DNA from: Candidatus Villigracilis propinquus | GTDB lineage: Bacteria; Chloroflexota; Anaerolineae; Anaerolineales; Villigracilaceae | Length of the DNA: 64,000 nt | Direction of reading: 5' to 3' | Assembly (NCBI GenBank): GCA_016714565.1 | Contig: JADKDM010000010.1 | Location: 124,001-188,000, forward strand | Part shown: positions 1-8,648 of the stretch, one piece after another | Numbering within the stretch: the first letter of the stretch is position 1 | How the letters are laid out: every line of letters starts with the position of its first letter | Program-made: the position numbers and the translations under genes | Notes under the pieces: generated by a model | Seen by the model: only the letters and a program-made list of their open reading frames with translations | What the model was told of the DNA's origin: nothing | Database searches by the model: none

Positions 1-36
1 CACCCGGAAGAAATTCCAACCCTTTTGCTGTAATTC

Positions 37-71
37 AAAAAGCTCGTTCGGGATCGCCGAACGAGCTTTTT
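37..71. terminator. Bidirectional intrinsic terminator
   Basis: A perfect 14-bp stem (37-50 with 58-71) closes a 7-nt loop, with A-rich 5' and T-rich 3' flanks, so it can work on both strands. It would terminate leftward transcription from acpP and any rightward gene ending before the window. Confidence 0.85.
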
Positions 72-99
72 ATTACAATCAATACCTATCAGAAACACG

Positions 100-124
100 A
101 GAGCCGCCTGATGAGGGCGGCTCT
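100..124. terminator. GC-rich hairpin after acpP
   Basis: A 9-bp perfect stem (100-108 with 116-124) lies between the acpP stop and the stronger terminator at 37-71. It has no T-tract on either strand, so it may be a 3'-end stabilising hairpin rather than a terminator. Confidence 0.45.
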
Positions 125-148
125 ACGGTTATAATCCCAAACAATAAA

Positions 149-385
149 TTACTTCTTGCGGGCGTCGATATAGGTAACTGCATCGCCCACAGTGACGATC
201 TTCTGGGCGTCTTCATCGGAGATCTCAGCGCCGAATTTATCTTCAAACGCCATGATCAATTCAACGAGGTCGAGTGAATCAGCTTCGAGGTCCTCACGGA
301 AGCGCGCTTCCGGTGTGATCTTAGCCTCGTCCGCGCCGAGCAGATCTTTTACGATCGCCTTAAGTTCAGTATATGTGTCAGACAT
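149..385 (-). CDS. acpP: Acyl carrier protein
   Basis: This 78-residue acidic protein is an acyl carrier protein, which carries growing acyl chains on 4'-phosphopantetheine in cytosolic fatty-acid synthesis. The attachment motif DSLDLVE is present, with the modified serine at about residue 37, and the helix-rich acidic composition and length fit the family. The start is the ATG at 385 (MSDTYTE). An upstream in-frame ATG at 397 overlaps the Shine-Dalgarno GGAGG and is therefore unlikely to be used. The gene stands alone on this strand, divergent from fni, with a well-formed promoter at 421-448 and a terminator at 37-71. No fab genes are adjacent. Identification is secure. Confidence 0.96.
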   Translation of the reverse strand: MSDTYTELKAIVKDLLGADEAKITPEARFREDLEADSLDLVELIMAFEDKFGAEISDEDAQKIVTVGDAVTYIDARKK

Positions 386-420
386 TACAGCCTCCATTAA
401 TTTTGATTGATGTTTTATTT

Positions 421-448
421 ATTGTAATCGCTTGACAAACCCTGTCAA
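421..448 (-). promoter_or_regulatory. acpP promoter
   Basis: Read on the minus strand, TTGACA (448-443), a 16-nt spacer and TACAAT (426-421) make a near-consensus housekeeping promoter about 35 nt upstream of the acpP start. The -35 lies in a palindrome (431-449, TTGACA and TGTCAA halves). The other half presents a second TTGACA at 432-437 facing fni, so the two divergent genes may share a regulator site. That last point is inference. Confidence 0.7.
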
Positions 449-477
449 GCAGTCATCACACTCAGGAACACTACCCT

Positions 478-1506
478 ATGACAAAAGTTGCGCCAATCGA
501 CCAAAGAAAGTCCGATCACATTAAAATCAACTTAGAACAGGATGTTCGCTCTGCGTTGACCAGTGGGCTTGAAAAGTATCACTTTATTCATGAAGCACTG
601 CCCGAACTGGACTTAAACCGCCTCGACACCAGCTGCAAACTGTTTGGCAAGCAATTGACATCACCCACCCTTATCAGCTCGATGACCGGCGGCACCTCCG
701 AAGCAGAGACGATCAACCTGCGTCTCGCGGAAGCCGCGCAGGAATGCGGCATCGCCATGGGAGTCGGTTCACAGCGCGCCGCCATCGAACATCCCGAGCA
801 GGCAACCACATTTCAAGTCCGCCGCGTGGCTCCTGACATTTTACTGTTTGCAAATATCGGAGCCGTCCAATTCAACTACGGCTTTGGCGTGGATGAATGC
901 CGCCGTGCCGTGGACATGATCCAAGCTGATGCGCTTTACCTGCATCTTAATCCATTGCAGGAAGCTGTGCAGGATGCTGGCGACACAAACTGGGTCGGCC
1001 TTGCAGGCAAGATCGAAGAAGTGTGCAAAAAACTTGAAGTACCTGTCATTGCAAAAGAAGTCGGCTGGGGAATTTCCGAACACACCGCGGAAATCCTCGC
1101 CAATTGCGGCGTGCAAGCCATTGACGTGGCCGGCGCGGGCGGTACAAGCTGGTCTCAGGTTGAGATGCACCGCGCACCGGACGAATTCACACGAAACCTC
1201 GCAGCCACATTCGTCGGGTGGGGAATTCCAACTGCTGAATCAATTGTCAGCGTGAAAAGAGCCGTGCCCGAGATGACGGTCTTCGCCAGCGGCGGAATCA
1301 AAGACGGGCTCGACATCGCCAAATCTGTTGCTCTCGGTGCCACCCTCGGCGGCATGGCGGGACAATTCCTCAAAGCCGCTGCCATCTCCACCGAAAAAGC
1401 CGTGGATATGATCAAGCTGACAAAGCGGCAGATCGAAGTGACCATGTTTGCGTGCGGGGCGGGCTCGCTAAATGAATTGAAACAAGGCAAGCTGCAAGAG
1501 CGCTAA
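478..1506 (+). CDS. fni: Type 2 isopentenyl-diphosphate delta-isomerase
   Basis: This enzyme interconverts IPP and DMAPP in isoprenoid synthesis, using FMN in a TIM barrel; it is unrelated to type 1 Idi. The 342-residue length is typical. The SSMTGG segment near residue 66 and the conserved HLNPLQE stretch are seen; the latter places H156, N158, Q161 and E162 where family members bind the diphosphate and metal. The ATG at 478 has AGGAA at 464-468. It is divergent from acpP and 23 nt before an unrecognised gene. No other isoprenoid genes are in the window. Identification is firm. Confidence 0.93.
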   Translation: MTKVAPIDQRKSDHIKINLEQDVRSALTSGLEKYHFIHEALPELDLNRLDTSCKLFGKQLTSPTLISSMTGGTSEAETINLRLAEAAQECGIAMGVGSQRAAIEHPEQATTFQVRRVAPDILLFANIGAVQFNYGFGVDECRRAVDMIQADALYLHLNPLQEAVQDAGDTNWVGLAGKIEEVCKKLEVPVIAKEVGWGISEHTAEILANCGVQAIDVAGAGGTSWSQVEMHRAPDEFTRNLAATFVGWGIPTAESIVSVKRAVPEMTVFASGGIKDGLDIAKSVALGATLGGMAGQFLKAAAISTEKAVDMIKLTKRQIEVTMFACGAGSLNELKQGKLQER

Positions 1507-1529
1507 CCACGAACATAAACGAGGTGACA

Positions 1530-2477
1530 ATGCCTACTCTTGATCTCGAAATTGATTATGCTCATGAACAATACGGTTGGATCGATTGCACGATCACCGT
1601 GGACGGCACTCCCCATCACCTGAGCGCCAGCGGTGCCATTCCTCCATTTTCACATTTGATGTATTTCATCAGAGCAGCGGCTGGAAACGACCTTCCGCAT
1701 TCGTTCGATTGGGATGAAGAGGGTTTTGGCGCAAAGTTCGAAGTGAGCGCAGTAAAGGACAGCCCGCTCCTGCATTTGAACATCACGCATCAAATCGATG
1801 AGAAAGTTGAGGTCTGGGTGGATGCAGATATGGAACGCGAGACCATCGTTCAAGCCTTCCTCCCGCCTCTTGTGGATCTTGTTCAAAATTTTGACCGCGG
1901 GTGGGCGCCGCCGCGCCGGATCGTAGAGAATATTCAAAACGCCGTCGCAAGGGGGCTGCCTCTTCGTCCCGACCCGCATGCCCCGAAGCACGCAGATTTC
2001 ATCATCTACCCAAGTTACGGCTACGGCACTACGGAAGACCATGTCAACCTGCAAATCTGGTTGAACGATGACTTCTGGCTCCATTACAGCCTGCAAGATA
2101 CGGACCCGTTCTGGCCGAATCTGGTGAGTTTTTTAGAGATCATTAACAATGGGAATTTTCCCGCCCAAGTTGAATACATCGACAATATGCGCTTCTCCCT
2201 GCTTGGCGCATTCATATCTTCCACCGAGCAGTTCGAACGCAAATTCCGCCTCCTGGCCTCTGCGGTAGACCAGCCCGAACACTTCCGACTGCGACGCTAC
2301 ATGACCGAAGCGCAAAGCAAATACGAGGAACTGATCATGGATGAGATCATCGATCGCCAGCAGTTCACGCGCTCTTTTATTGAGACCTTTGGGGAGTTTC
2401 TGCGAATCAGTATCAATTGTCCGAAGATGGGGTCGGGAAGGTTTTTGACCTGCGGACGTTGTCACTGGGGAATCTGA
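1530..2477 (+). CDS. Conserved-looking protein of unknown function, possible 3' frameshift
   Basis: I do not recognise this 315-residue soluble protein. It is acidic and rich in aromatic residues, with no signal peptide, membrane segment or obvious catalytic motif. The ATG at 1530 is preferred over an in-frame GTG at 1524, because that GTG lies inside the Shine-Dalgarno GAGGTG. The last 20 or so residues have a strange Cys/Gly/Arg composition. The next frame over the same bases reads as an ordinary C-terminus (LSEDGVGKVFDLRT, ending at TAA 2483-2485), so a 1-base indel near 2405-2420 is suspected. It may be cotranscribed with fni, 23 nt upstream. Confidence 0.7.
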   Translation: MPTLDLEIDYAHEQYGWIDCTITVDGTPHHLSASGAIPPFSHLMYFIRAAAGNDLPHSFDWDEEGFGAKFEVSAVKDSPLLHLNITHQIDEKVEVWVDADMERETIVQAFLPPLVDLVQNFDRGWAPPRRIVENIQNAVARGLPLRPDPHAPKHADFIIYPSYGYGTTEDHVNLQIWLNDDFWLHYSLQDTDPFWPNLVSFLEIINNGNFPAQVEYIDNMRFSLLGAFISSTEQFERKFRLLASAVDQPEHFRLRRYMTEAQSKYEELIMDEIIDRQQFTRSFIETFGEFLRISINCPKMGSGRFLTCGRCHWGI

Positions 2478-2657
2478 CAAAGTAACCGCTTCTTAATTGC
2501 ACCTCTTGCACAAGTACTCGTATCGTAGGACCGGTTTGCCTACTCCCGTGCCACAAGCACAGGTGCAACCGCCAAATTTCATAACTTCAGAGAACATCAG
2601 GCTACAAGCCTGCCTACATGCGACCTTCGCAAAATGTAGAAAACTTACGAAAAAAAT
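2478..2657. repeat. Intergenic region with short palindromes
   Basis: This 180-nt spacer contains two small stem-forming units: GTAGG paired with CCTAC near 2526-2545, and a unit near 2607-2624 (AGGCTACAAGCCTGCCTACA). The second resembles the unit at 30330-30362, and both end in a CTACA-type sequence. They look like degenerate members of a dispersed repeat. No open reading frame is supported here. Confidence 0.4.
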
Positions 2658-3458
2658 ATGACAAAAATAAAACCAACCACTTGTCTTTTCGGAGCGATCG
2701 CGGGCGATATGATCGGCTCACGCCATGAATGGAAAGCCTGTACCGATCCGCAATTTGCGCTGTTTTCGAAGAGTTCAAAATTCACAGACGACTCTGTTCT
2801 CACGATAGCCATCGCGGACGCGATTCTGAATCAGCGCGGGTATGTTGAAGTCATCGTTGAGTACGCCAGGAAATATCCCAAAGCCGGGTATGGAAGTTTC
2901 TTCCGCCGTTGGATCGCAAATGATGGAGTGGAGCCATACAACAGTTTTGGAAATGGCTCTGCCATGCGAGTGAGCGCAACAGGCTGGGCGTTCAATTCAG
3001 CTGACGAAGTTCTACGCGAAGCCCAACGGTCTGCGGAAGGCACGCACAACCATCCCGAGGGCATCAAAGGCGCACAGTCCATTGCGCTGGCAATTTACAT
3101 GGCACGGACTGGCGTGGAGAAAGATGAGATTCGCAGCGAGATCGAAGCCCGTTTTGGATATGACTTGAACCACACTCTTGAGGAAATCGGCCCGACTTAC
3201 AAATGGGATTCCACCTGCCCGGGCTCTGTACCTGAATCGATCGTCGCATTTCTTGAGTCCACGGATTATGAAAGCGCAGTCCGCAATGCCATCCTGCTCG
3301 GCGGGGATGCGGATACGATGGCGGCGATCGCCGGGTCGATTGCGGAGGCGTATTATGGCGGCGTGCCTGACGAAATTGTGGTTGAAGTCCGCAACAGGTT
3401 GAAGCCTGAGTTGTTGGATGTTGTTGAGGAATTCAACAAGCATTTTCTCGCGGGATAA
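2658..3458 (+). CDS. ADP-ribosylglycohydrolase family protein
   Basis: This is a 266-residue member of the DraG/ARH family, all-helical dimetal hydrolases that remove ADP-ribose from proteins or small molecules. The motifs appear in order: GAIAGDMIGSRHEW at the N-terminus, FTDDSVLT near residue 40 (metal-binding TDD) and GGDADTMAAIAGS near residue 215 (second metal-binding GDAD). The ATG at 2658 has no good Shine-Dalgarno. No DraT-type transferase or nitrogenase gene is nearby, so the physiological substrate is unknown. Family assignment is confident. Confidence 0.9.
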   Translation: MTKIKPTTCLFGAIAGDMIGSRHEWKACTDPQFALFSKSSKFTDDSVLTIAIADAILNQRGYVEVIVEYARKYPKAGYGSFFRRWIANDGVEPYNSFGNGSAMRVSATGWAFNSADEVLREAQRSAEGTHNHPEGIKGAQSIALAIYMARTGVEKDEIRSEIEARFGYDLNHTLEEIGPTYKWDSTCPGSVPESIVAFLESTDYESAVRNAILLGGDADTMAAIAGSIAEAYYGGVPDEIVVEVRNRLKPELLDVVEEFNKHFLAG

Positions 3459-3590
3459 TGTCTCAGGTAAGGATATATAAAGAAAACAAAAGAGTAGAAT
3501 AAGATAGAACAGACAGGAACTATCTGGATATTGCAAGGTTACTGCACTGGAAAACAAATATAATTCTCCATGAAGTTTCAGGAGCCGCAT

Positions 3591-4031
3591 ATGTACACAC
3601 TTAAACGCTTGGAATGGGATAATGCCCTCAGCACTGGCGAGGATGGGCTGGATAACCAGCACAAATATCTTGTGGACACACTCAACAAACTCGGGGAGGC
3701 GATCAACGAAGGCCACGGGAGTGATAATATTGCCAGAATTTTGGGCATTCTCAGATTTTACGCAGGCTGGCATTTTGGAAAAGAAGAAGATTGCATGGAG
3801 ACCTATCACTGCCCCGCTGCAGGGAAGAATAAAAATGCCCATGCTGTCTTTATCGAAAAGTTCGATAAATTCCACAACGAGTTTACCAACTCGGGTGGCA
3901 GCACCGAACTTGCGCTAAAGATCCATGAAGAGATCTCGGATTGGATCGTCAACCACATTCTCATGGTCGATGGCGAGCTGTACCCCTGCATTCATCACAG
4001 GCCAAAACCAAAAACAGGACCACTCGGTTAA
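3591..4031 (+). CDS. Bacteriohemerythrin
   Basis: This 146-residue protein is a single-domain hemerythrin, a four-helix bundle binding a non-haem di-iron centre and O2. The expected ligands appear in order: H in DNQHK, H and E in WHFGKEE, H residues in HAVFIEKFDKFH, and H and D in NHILMVD. The ATG at 3591 is chosen because AGGAG ends 6 nt upstream; the in-frame ATG at 3570 has no ribosome site. It may act in oxygen sensing, storage or detoxification in an organism that meets O2 intermittently, which is inference. It is followed by a double hairpin and faces uvrB. Confidence 0.9.
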   Translation: MYTLKRLEWDNALSTGEDGLDNQHKYLVDTLNKLGEAINEGHGSDNIARILGILRFYAGWHFGKEEDCMETYHCPAAGKNKNAHAVFIEKFDKFHNEFTNSGGSTELALKIHEEISDWIVNHILMVDGELYPCIHHRPKPKTGPLG

Positions 4032-4033
4032 AC

Positions 4034-4068
4034 AAAAAATCTCAAGAGTTTTGCTCTTGAGATTTTTT
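4034..4068. terminator. Bidirectional intrinsic terminator
   Basis: A perfect 15-bp stem (4034-4048 with 4054-4068) closes a 5-nt loop, with an A-tract on one arm and a T-tract on the other. It separates the hemerythrin gene from convergent uvrB. Confidence 0.88.
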
Positions 4069-4074
4069 GTTACG

Positions 4075-4120
4075 TACTCTTCTCAATCAGGGGTTCAGCC
4101 CTTGATTGAGAAGAGTAGAG
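4075..4120. terminator. Long second hairpin between convergent genes
   Basis: An 18-bp stem with one G-T pair and a TTCAG loop follows directly after the first terminator. It lacks a T-tract. It may back up termination or protect the 3' end of the uvrB mRNA. Confidence 0.6.
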
Positions 4121-4130
4121 CAGCGATCAT

Positions 4131-6170
4131 TTAATCCTCATTCCCTGTCATCAACTTGATGCGCTCCCAGGGTTTCAAACTTTCGTCTTCCGCCAGCAGC
4201 GTCTTCAACTCATACAACTCATCACGCAACGCGGCAGCGCGCTCGAACTCAAGGTTCTTCGCCGCATCCTTCATGTGTACTTCAATTTCAGCAATGATCT
4301 TGCGCAGCTCGGTACGCGGCATACCGTCCATGCCTTTTACTTTGTATTCACCGCGCATTTCACTCACTGCTTTCGCGGTCATTCCCTCGGTGAGATCGTG
4401 GATCTCCTTGTGAATGCTGATCGGTATGATGCCGTTATCAGTATTGTACTTAACCTGCTTGGCACGGCGGCGGGTCGTCTCGTCAATGGCTCGCTTCATC
4501 GAATCAGTCATGCGGTCAGCGTACATGATCACACGCCCATTCACGTTACGCGCCGCACGTCCGATGGTCTGGATTAAGGCCGTGTCCGAGCGCAGAAAAC
4601 CTTCCTTGTCCGCATCCAAAATCGCCACCAATGAAACTTCGGGCAGGTCCAACCCTTCGCGCAAAAGGTTGATTCCCACCAGCACATCGAAGACGCCCAA
4701 ACGCAAATCGCGCAGAATGCCAACACGCTCCAACGTCTCCACCTCGGAGTGCAGATAATTGACTTTAATCCCCAGCTCTTTCATATACTTCGTCAGATCT
4801 TCGGACATACGCTTGGTCAGAGTCGTAACCAAAACGCGCTCGCCTCTTTCTACCCGTTCCTTGATCTCTCCGACCAGATCATCCACCTGGCCTTTGGTAG
4901 GACGCACCACGACCTCAGGATCCACCAACCCGGTAGGACGGATGATCTGCTCCACCACCTGTTCCGCATGTTCCATCTCGTACGCAGACGGGGTCGCGGA
5001 CGTGTAGATCGTCGCTCCCATCACCTGCTCGAATTCATCAAATTTCAGCGGACGATTATCCATTGCGGAAGGCAGACGGAAACCGTACTCGACCAAGGTC
5101 TCTTTGCGTGCGCGGTCACCGTTGTACATCCCGCGGATCTGCGGCACAGTCATATGGCTCTCGTCGATGATGAGCAGATAATCGCTTGGCAAAAAGTCGA
5201 TCATCGTCCACGGGTGGGAGCCGGGCGGGCGCCTATCGAGCTGGCGTGAGTAATTCTCGATGCCAGAACAGTAGCCTACTTCCTTCAACATCTCAAGGTC
5301 GTAGCGGGTGCGCTGTTCAATACGCTGTGCTTCAAGGAACTTGCCATTGTCCTTGTAATATTTCAAGCGTTCTTCGAGTTCTGATTCAATATTCACGATT
5401 GATTCTTTTAATCGGTCTGCATCGGTCAGGAATTGCTTGGCAGGGTAAATGGAAACTTCGTTCGGTTCCTCGATGATCTCACCCGTCAACGGGCTGAACT
5501 GCATGATGCGTTCGACCTCGTCACCAAAGAAGGTAACTCGATACCCTAATTTGGATTCGTACGCAGGTACGATCTCCAACGTATCGCCGCGGATGCGGAA
5601 GGTGCCGGGACGCAGCTCCATGTCGTTACGCTGGTACTGGCTTTCGATCAACTGGCGCAGCAGTGCGTTGCGGCGGTAGATCTCACCCACTTTCATGGTG
5701 ACTGTCCCCTTGCCGAATTCCTCTGGCGAGCCCAAACCGTAAATGCAGGAAACCGAAGCGACGATAATCACATCACGGCGCGAGATCAATGCTGTGGTCG
5801 CCGCCAATCGCAGACGTTCGATCTCTTCGTTGATCTGCGTTTCTTTCTCAATGAAAAGATCGTGGCGCGGAACGTAAGCCTCGGGCTGGTAATAATCGTA
5901 GTAGGAAACAAAATACGAAACCGCGTTTTCAGGGAAGAATTCTTTGAACTCCGCGTACAACTGCGCTGCCAGCGTCTTGTTGTGCGCCATGATAAGCGCA
6001 GGCTTCTGCACCTGCTGAATGACAGACGCGATCGTAAAGGTCTTGCCTGTGCCTGTGGCGCCGAGCAATACCTGATGCTTGAGTCCACGGTTTACGCCGT
6101 CCACAAGTCCGCGGATGGCTTCGGGCTGATCGCCCATGGGAATGAAGGGTGCTTGAAGTTTGAAGTCCAT
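4131..6170 (-). CDS. uvrB: Excinuclease ABC subunit B
   Basis: UvrB is the damage-verifying helicase-like subunit of nucleotide excision repair; it is loaded by UvrA and recruits UvrC. The 679-residue length is typical. The Walker A GATGTGKTFT, the beta-hairpin YYDYYQPEAYVP, DESH and the helicase motif IGRAARN are present. A C-terminal UVR domain (about residues 630-665) supplies the UvrC contact. A minus-strand TAAAAT at 6213-6208 is a plausible -10 box about 37 nt before the ATG; no Shine-Dalgarno is evident. It stands alone. The coupling factor gene mfd lies about 2.5 kb away. Confidence 0.97.
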   Translation of the reverse strand: MDFKLQAPFIPMGDQPEAIRGLVDGVNRGLKHQVLLGATGTGKTFTIASVIQQVQKPALIMAHNKTLAAQLYAEFKEFFPENAVSYFVSYYDYYQPEAYVPRHDLFIEKETQINEEIERLRLAATTALISRRDVIIVASVSCIYGLGSPEEFGKGTVTMKVGEIYRRNALLRQLIESQYQRNDMELRPGTFRIRGDTLEIVPAYESKLGYRVTFFGDEVERIMQFSPLTGEIIEEPNEVSIYPAKQFLTDADRLKESIVNIESELEERLKYYKDNGKFLEAQRIEQRTRYDLEMLKEVGYCSGIENYSRQLDRRPPGSHPWTMIDFLPSDYLLIIDESHMTVPQIRGMYNGDRARKETLVEYGFRLPSAMDNRPLKFDEFEQVMGATIYTSATPSAYEMEHAEQVVEQIIRPTGLVDPEVVVRPTKGQVDDLVGEIKERVERGERVLVTTLTKRMSEDLTKYMKELGIKVNYLHSEVETLERVGILRDLRLGVFDVLVGINLLREGLDLPEVSLVAILDADKEGFLRSDTALIQTIGRAARNVNGRVIMYADRMTDSMKRAIDETTRRRAKQVKYNTDNGIIPISIHKEIHDLTEGMTAKAVSEMRGEYKVKGMDGMPRTELRKIIAEIEVHMKDAAKNLEFERAAALRDELYELKTLLAEDESLKPWERIKLMTGNED

Positions 6171-6450
6171 AGTTTTTTCTGTTGGTTGATTGGGGAACGT
6201 GTGTTCTATTTTACTCCAAATCCCGAATGACGCCGTACCGAAATTGGAGGTTCTTCCTATTTGTGAGTCCTAAAAAATCTTAGCCGTGAATTTCACAAAT
6301 TACCGCTAATTTTTAAAAGAAATTCGCGTAATTCGCAGCAATAGAGCTTTTTAGAGAACTGCTCCAGCGTGGAAAAACTCAATTGGCAGAATCAAGCCGC
6401 AGATTAAGAGCGAAGCGGAGATTTATGTCGAGGGTATAATCACGGGCAAT
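6171..6450. other. Intergenic region, uvrB to membrane protein
   Basis: This 280-nt divergent spacer holds the uvrB -10-like box and, at its right edge, TATAAT at 6435-6440 just before the next start. No RNA gene or ORF with a plausible protein is visible. Confidence 0.4.
6435..6440 (+). promoter_or_regulatory. -10 box close to start codon
   Basis: A consensus TATAAT ends 10 nt before the ATG at 6451. Transcription would begin only a few bases upstream of the start codon, giving a very short leader. No -35 match and no Shine-Dalgarno are seen. Confidence 0.45.
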
Positions 6451-8517
6451 ATGGACAAAGTCAGGTCATTCTTTCAACGATTCGTCTTCACAGAAAAAAG
6501 CGCGCCGCTCGCATTTTTGGTCACCTGCATTTTTAGTTTCGGGCTGCTCATCCCCAGCCTCGGCTTTTACATGGATGACTGGCCGTATGTTTTTTACGCG
6601 AAGCTGAAGGGGATCGACAGCCTGCGCGAAATGCTAATCTTCGACAGCAGGCCGAATGCCGCGTGGCTGTATATGCTAGGATTCAATCTGTTGGGTTTCA
6701 AGCCGATGGCCTGGCATATCGCGGCATTGTTGATGCGTTGGGGAACTGTCATATTAATTTGGATGATCTTTAAGTCTCTATGGCCTGAACGCAAAAAAGA
6801 AGCTGTTACCATCGGGTTGTTCTTCGCGGTCTATCCGTTTTTTATGCTTCAACCGTTCGCGGTGGGGTCAACGCACCACTGGTTTGGGTTTCTTGCGTTC
6901 ACACTTTCCATTTTGTTGATGATCCATGCGGTGAAGACAGGGTCTGGAAAAATGCTTGCACTCACGGCTCTTGCGCTGGTTCTTGAAGCTGCGCACTTAT
7001 TTACGAGTGAATATTTTTCAGGGCTGGAATTGATCCGTATATTCATCCTATGGATATTGATCTCACGCGCGGAACCTGCCTTTTCAAAAAGGCTGACGAA
7101 AGTTCTGCTTAACTGGCTGCCATATCTCATTGTGCTTGGGATATTTTTCTACTGGCGCGTAGCTGTTTACGAAAACCCGCCAGACGTGGTACGCAACGAA
7201 CCAGTGATCTTTCAACAGCTTCTCAGCGAGCCGTTCAAGGCCATTGGATATTTGATCGCGACATCCATCAAAGATGCGCTGGCGGTGATGACGATAGGCT
7301 GGCAAAAAGCCACAGATGTGAGCCTGCTGAATTTCACCTCCCCATTTGTGCAGTTCAGGCTTGGGATGAGCGTTCTGTTCTTTGGGGTTGTCTATTTTTA
7401 CCTGAGCAAATTCCTTTCCAGTTCAGCCGAATCGAAGGATGACTGGAAAACAGGCAGCATTACCCTTGCTGTTGCAGGGTTGTTGACTGGCGGCCTGCCG
7501 GTGTGGTTGATCGGGCGTTCCATTGTAGAGAGCAAGAATCTTTTATCCGCTTCACGGTTTGGGATTCCGGCCATGTTCGGCGCGGCAATATTGAGTTATT
7601 GGGTGATTGATTATTTTGTAAAAGAAAATACAAAAAAGCTGCTGCTTCTGGCGTTCATGCTGGCGTTGTCAGTCAATTTTCATTTGGATAACACCAAGGA
7701 ATTTCAGTATTCATGGGAAAAGCAGGTACGGTTGGCACAGCAACTATTGTGGCGAGCGCCGCGAGTGGAACCCGGCACTACATTCCTGACCGATGAAGAA
7801 GTATTGGGTGTAATGGGAGAATATGCGGTTTCATTCTCCATCAATACCACTTACCAAGAGAAAAACATCGAGAACATACCTCCCTACTGGTATTTCCCTT
7901 TTTATTACACAAACCCTGATATAAACGCGCTTTTGCAGGGAGCGCCGCTGGAATATTCAAAACTCAGCATGGACTTTGCGGGCAGCAGCAAGAAGATGAT
8001 CCTGCTTTCCTTCAACCCCGAATTGAAGCGCTGTCTGTGGGTGATGCAGCCGCAGGATGTAAATCTGCGCCTCGTCAGCGATGACATGCGCCAGCTTAGC
8101 GCAGGCTCGGATATCAATTTGATAAAACGGGCGGAAGGTGAAGATCCGACTTTGCCTGAAGATATTTACGGAAAACAAAGCAAGCAGACATGGTGTTATT
8201 TCTTTGAGAAGGCAGACCTTGCGCGTCAATATGGCCAATGGGATGAAGTGGTGCGGTTGTGGGAAGAATCTCAGTCCACTGGCGAACGGGCGGATGACGG
8301 CTTTGAGTACATCCCCTTCATTGAGGGACTGGGGCACACAGGGGATTGGGAGCAGGTCAAGTCGCTGACGAAGTTCTCGAAGAAGATCACGGCGGGGCTG
8401 GAGCCGAGTCTGTGCAGTGCATTGAACAGGCTGGCGGTGAGCGCACCTGCATCACAGGAGCGGGATGATATGATCTTCAACTTGAAGGAAGATTTGAAGT
8501 GCAGCGAGTTTGAATAA
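6451..8517 (+). CDS. GT-C-like polytopic membrane protein
   Basis: This 688-residue protein has about ten predicted hydrophobic segments over residues 20-410 and a soluble C-terminal domain of about 270 residues. The MDDW motif (residues 41-44), just after the first membrane segment, resembles the acidic motif in the first external loop of GT-C glycosyltransferases, which use lipid-linked sugars. On that basis it may transfer a sugar at the outer face of the membrane; the substrate cannot be told. It is monocistronic, with a -10 box directly upstream and a terminator at 8588-8620. A related transporter or O-antigen-polymerase-like role cannot be excluded. Confidence 0.65.
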   Translation: MDKVRSFFQRFVFTEKSAPLAFLVTCIFSFGLLIPSLGFYMDDWPYVFYAKLKGIDSLREMLIFDSRPNAAWLYMLGFNLLGFKPMAWHIAALLMRWGTVILIWMIFKSLWPERKKEAVTIGLFFAVYPFFMLQPFAVGSTHHWFGFLAFTLSILLMIHAVKTGSGKMLALTALALVLEAAHLFTSEYFSGLELIRIFILWILISRAEPAFSKRLTKVLLNWLPYLIVLGIFFYWRVAVYENPPDVVRNEPVIFQQLLSEPFKAIGYLIATSIKDALAVMTIGWQKATDVSLLNFTSPFVQFRLGMSVLFFGVVYFYLSKFLSSSAESKDDWKTGSITLAVAGLLTGGLPVWLIGRSIVESKNLLSASRFGIPAMFGAAILSYWVIDYFVKENTKKLLLLAFMLALSVNFHLDNTKEFQYSWEKQVRLAQQLLWRAPRVEPGTTFLTDEEVLGVMGEYAVSFSINTTYQEKNIENIPPYWYFPFYYTNPDINALLQGAPLEYSKLSMDFAGSSKKMILLSFNPELKRCLWVMQPQDVNLRLVSDDMRQLSAGSDINLIKRAEGEDPTLPEDIYGKQSKQTWCYFFEKADLARQYGQWDEVVRLWEESQSTGERADDGFEYIPFIEGLGHTGDWEQVKSLTKFSKKITAGLEPSLCSALNRLAVSAPASQERDDMIFNLKEDLKCSEFE

Positions 8518-8525
8518 ATGTAGAA

Positions 8526-8570
8526 GCCGTCATTGCGAGTAGCGAAAATCGCCTTCCTCGCAATGACGGC
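8526..8570. repeat. GTCATTGCGAG palindromic repeat, copy 1
   Basis: Perfect 14-bp arms (8526-8539 and 8557-8570) flank a 17-nt loop. The GTCATTGCG core recurs as an inverted repeat at 41415-41456 and in degenerate form at 39582-39693, so this belongs to a dispersed intergenic palindrome family. Confidence 0.7.
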
Positions 8571-8587
8571 TAATGACGGATATGGAA

Positions 8588-8620
8588 ATCACCCCGACAA
8601 ACTGTCGGGGTGATGATTTT
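8588..8620. terminator. Intrinsic terminator
   Basis: A 12-bp perfect GC-rich stem (8588-8599 with 8603-8614) with a 3-nt loop is followed by GATTTT. It lies between the convergent membrane-protein gene and mfd. Confidence 0.8.
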
Positions 8621-8648
8621 AATAGAAACAGAATCAAGTTTCGGGTGG

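Noticed and set aside
3012..3875. 287-codon antisense frame crossing two genes
   Set aside because: It spans the ADP-ribosylglycohydrolase and hemerythrin genes, both supported by motifs.
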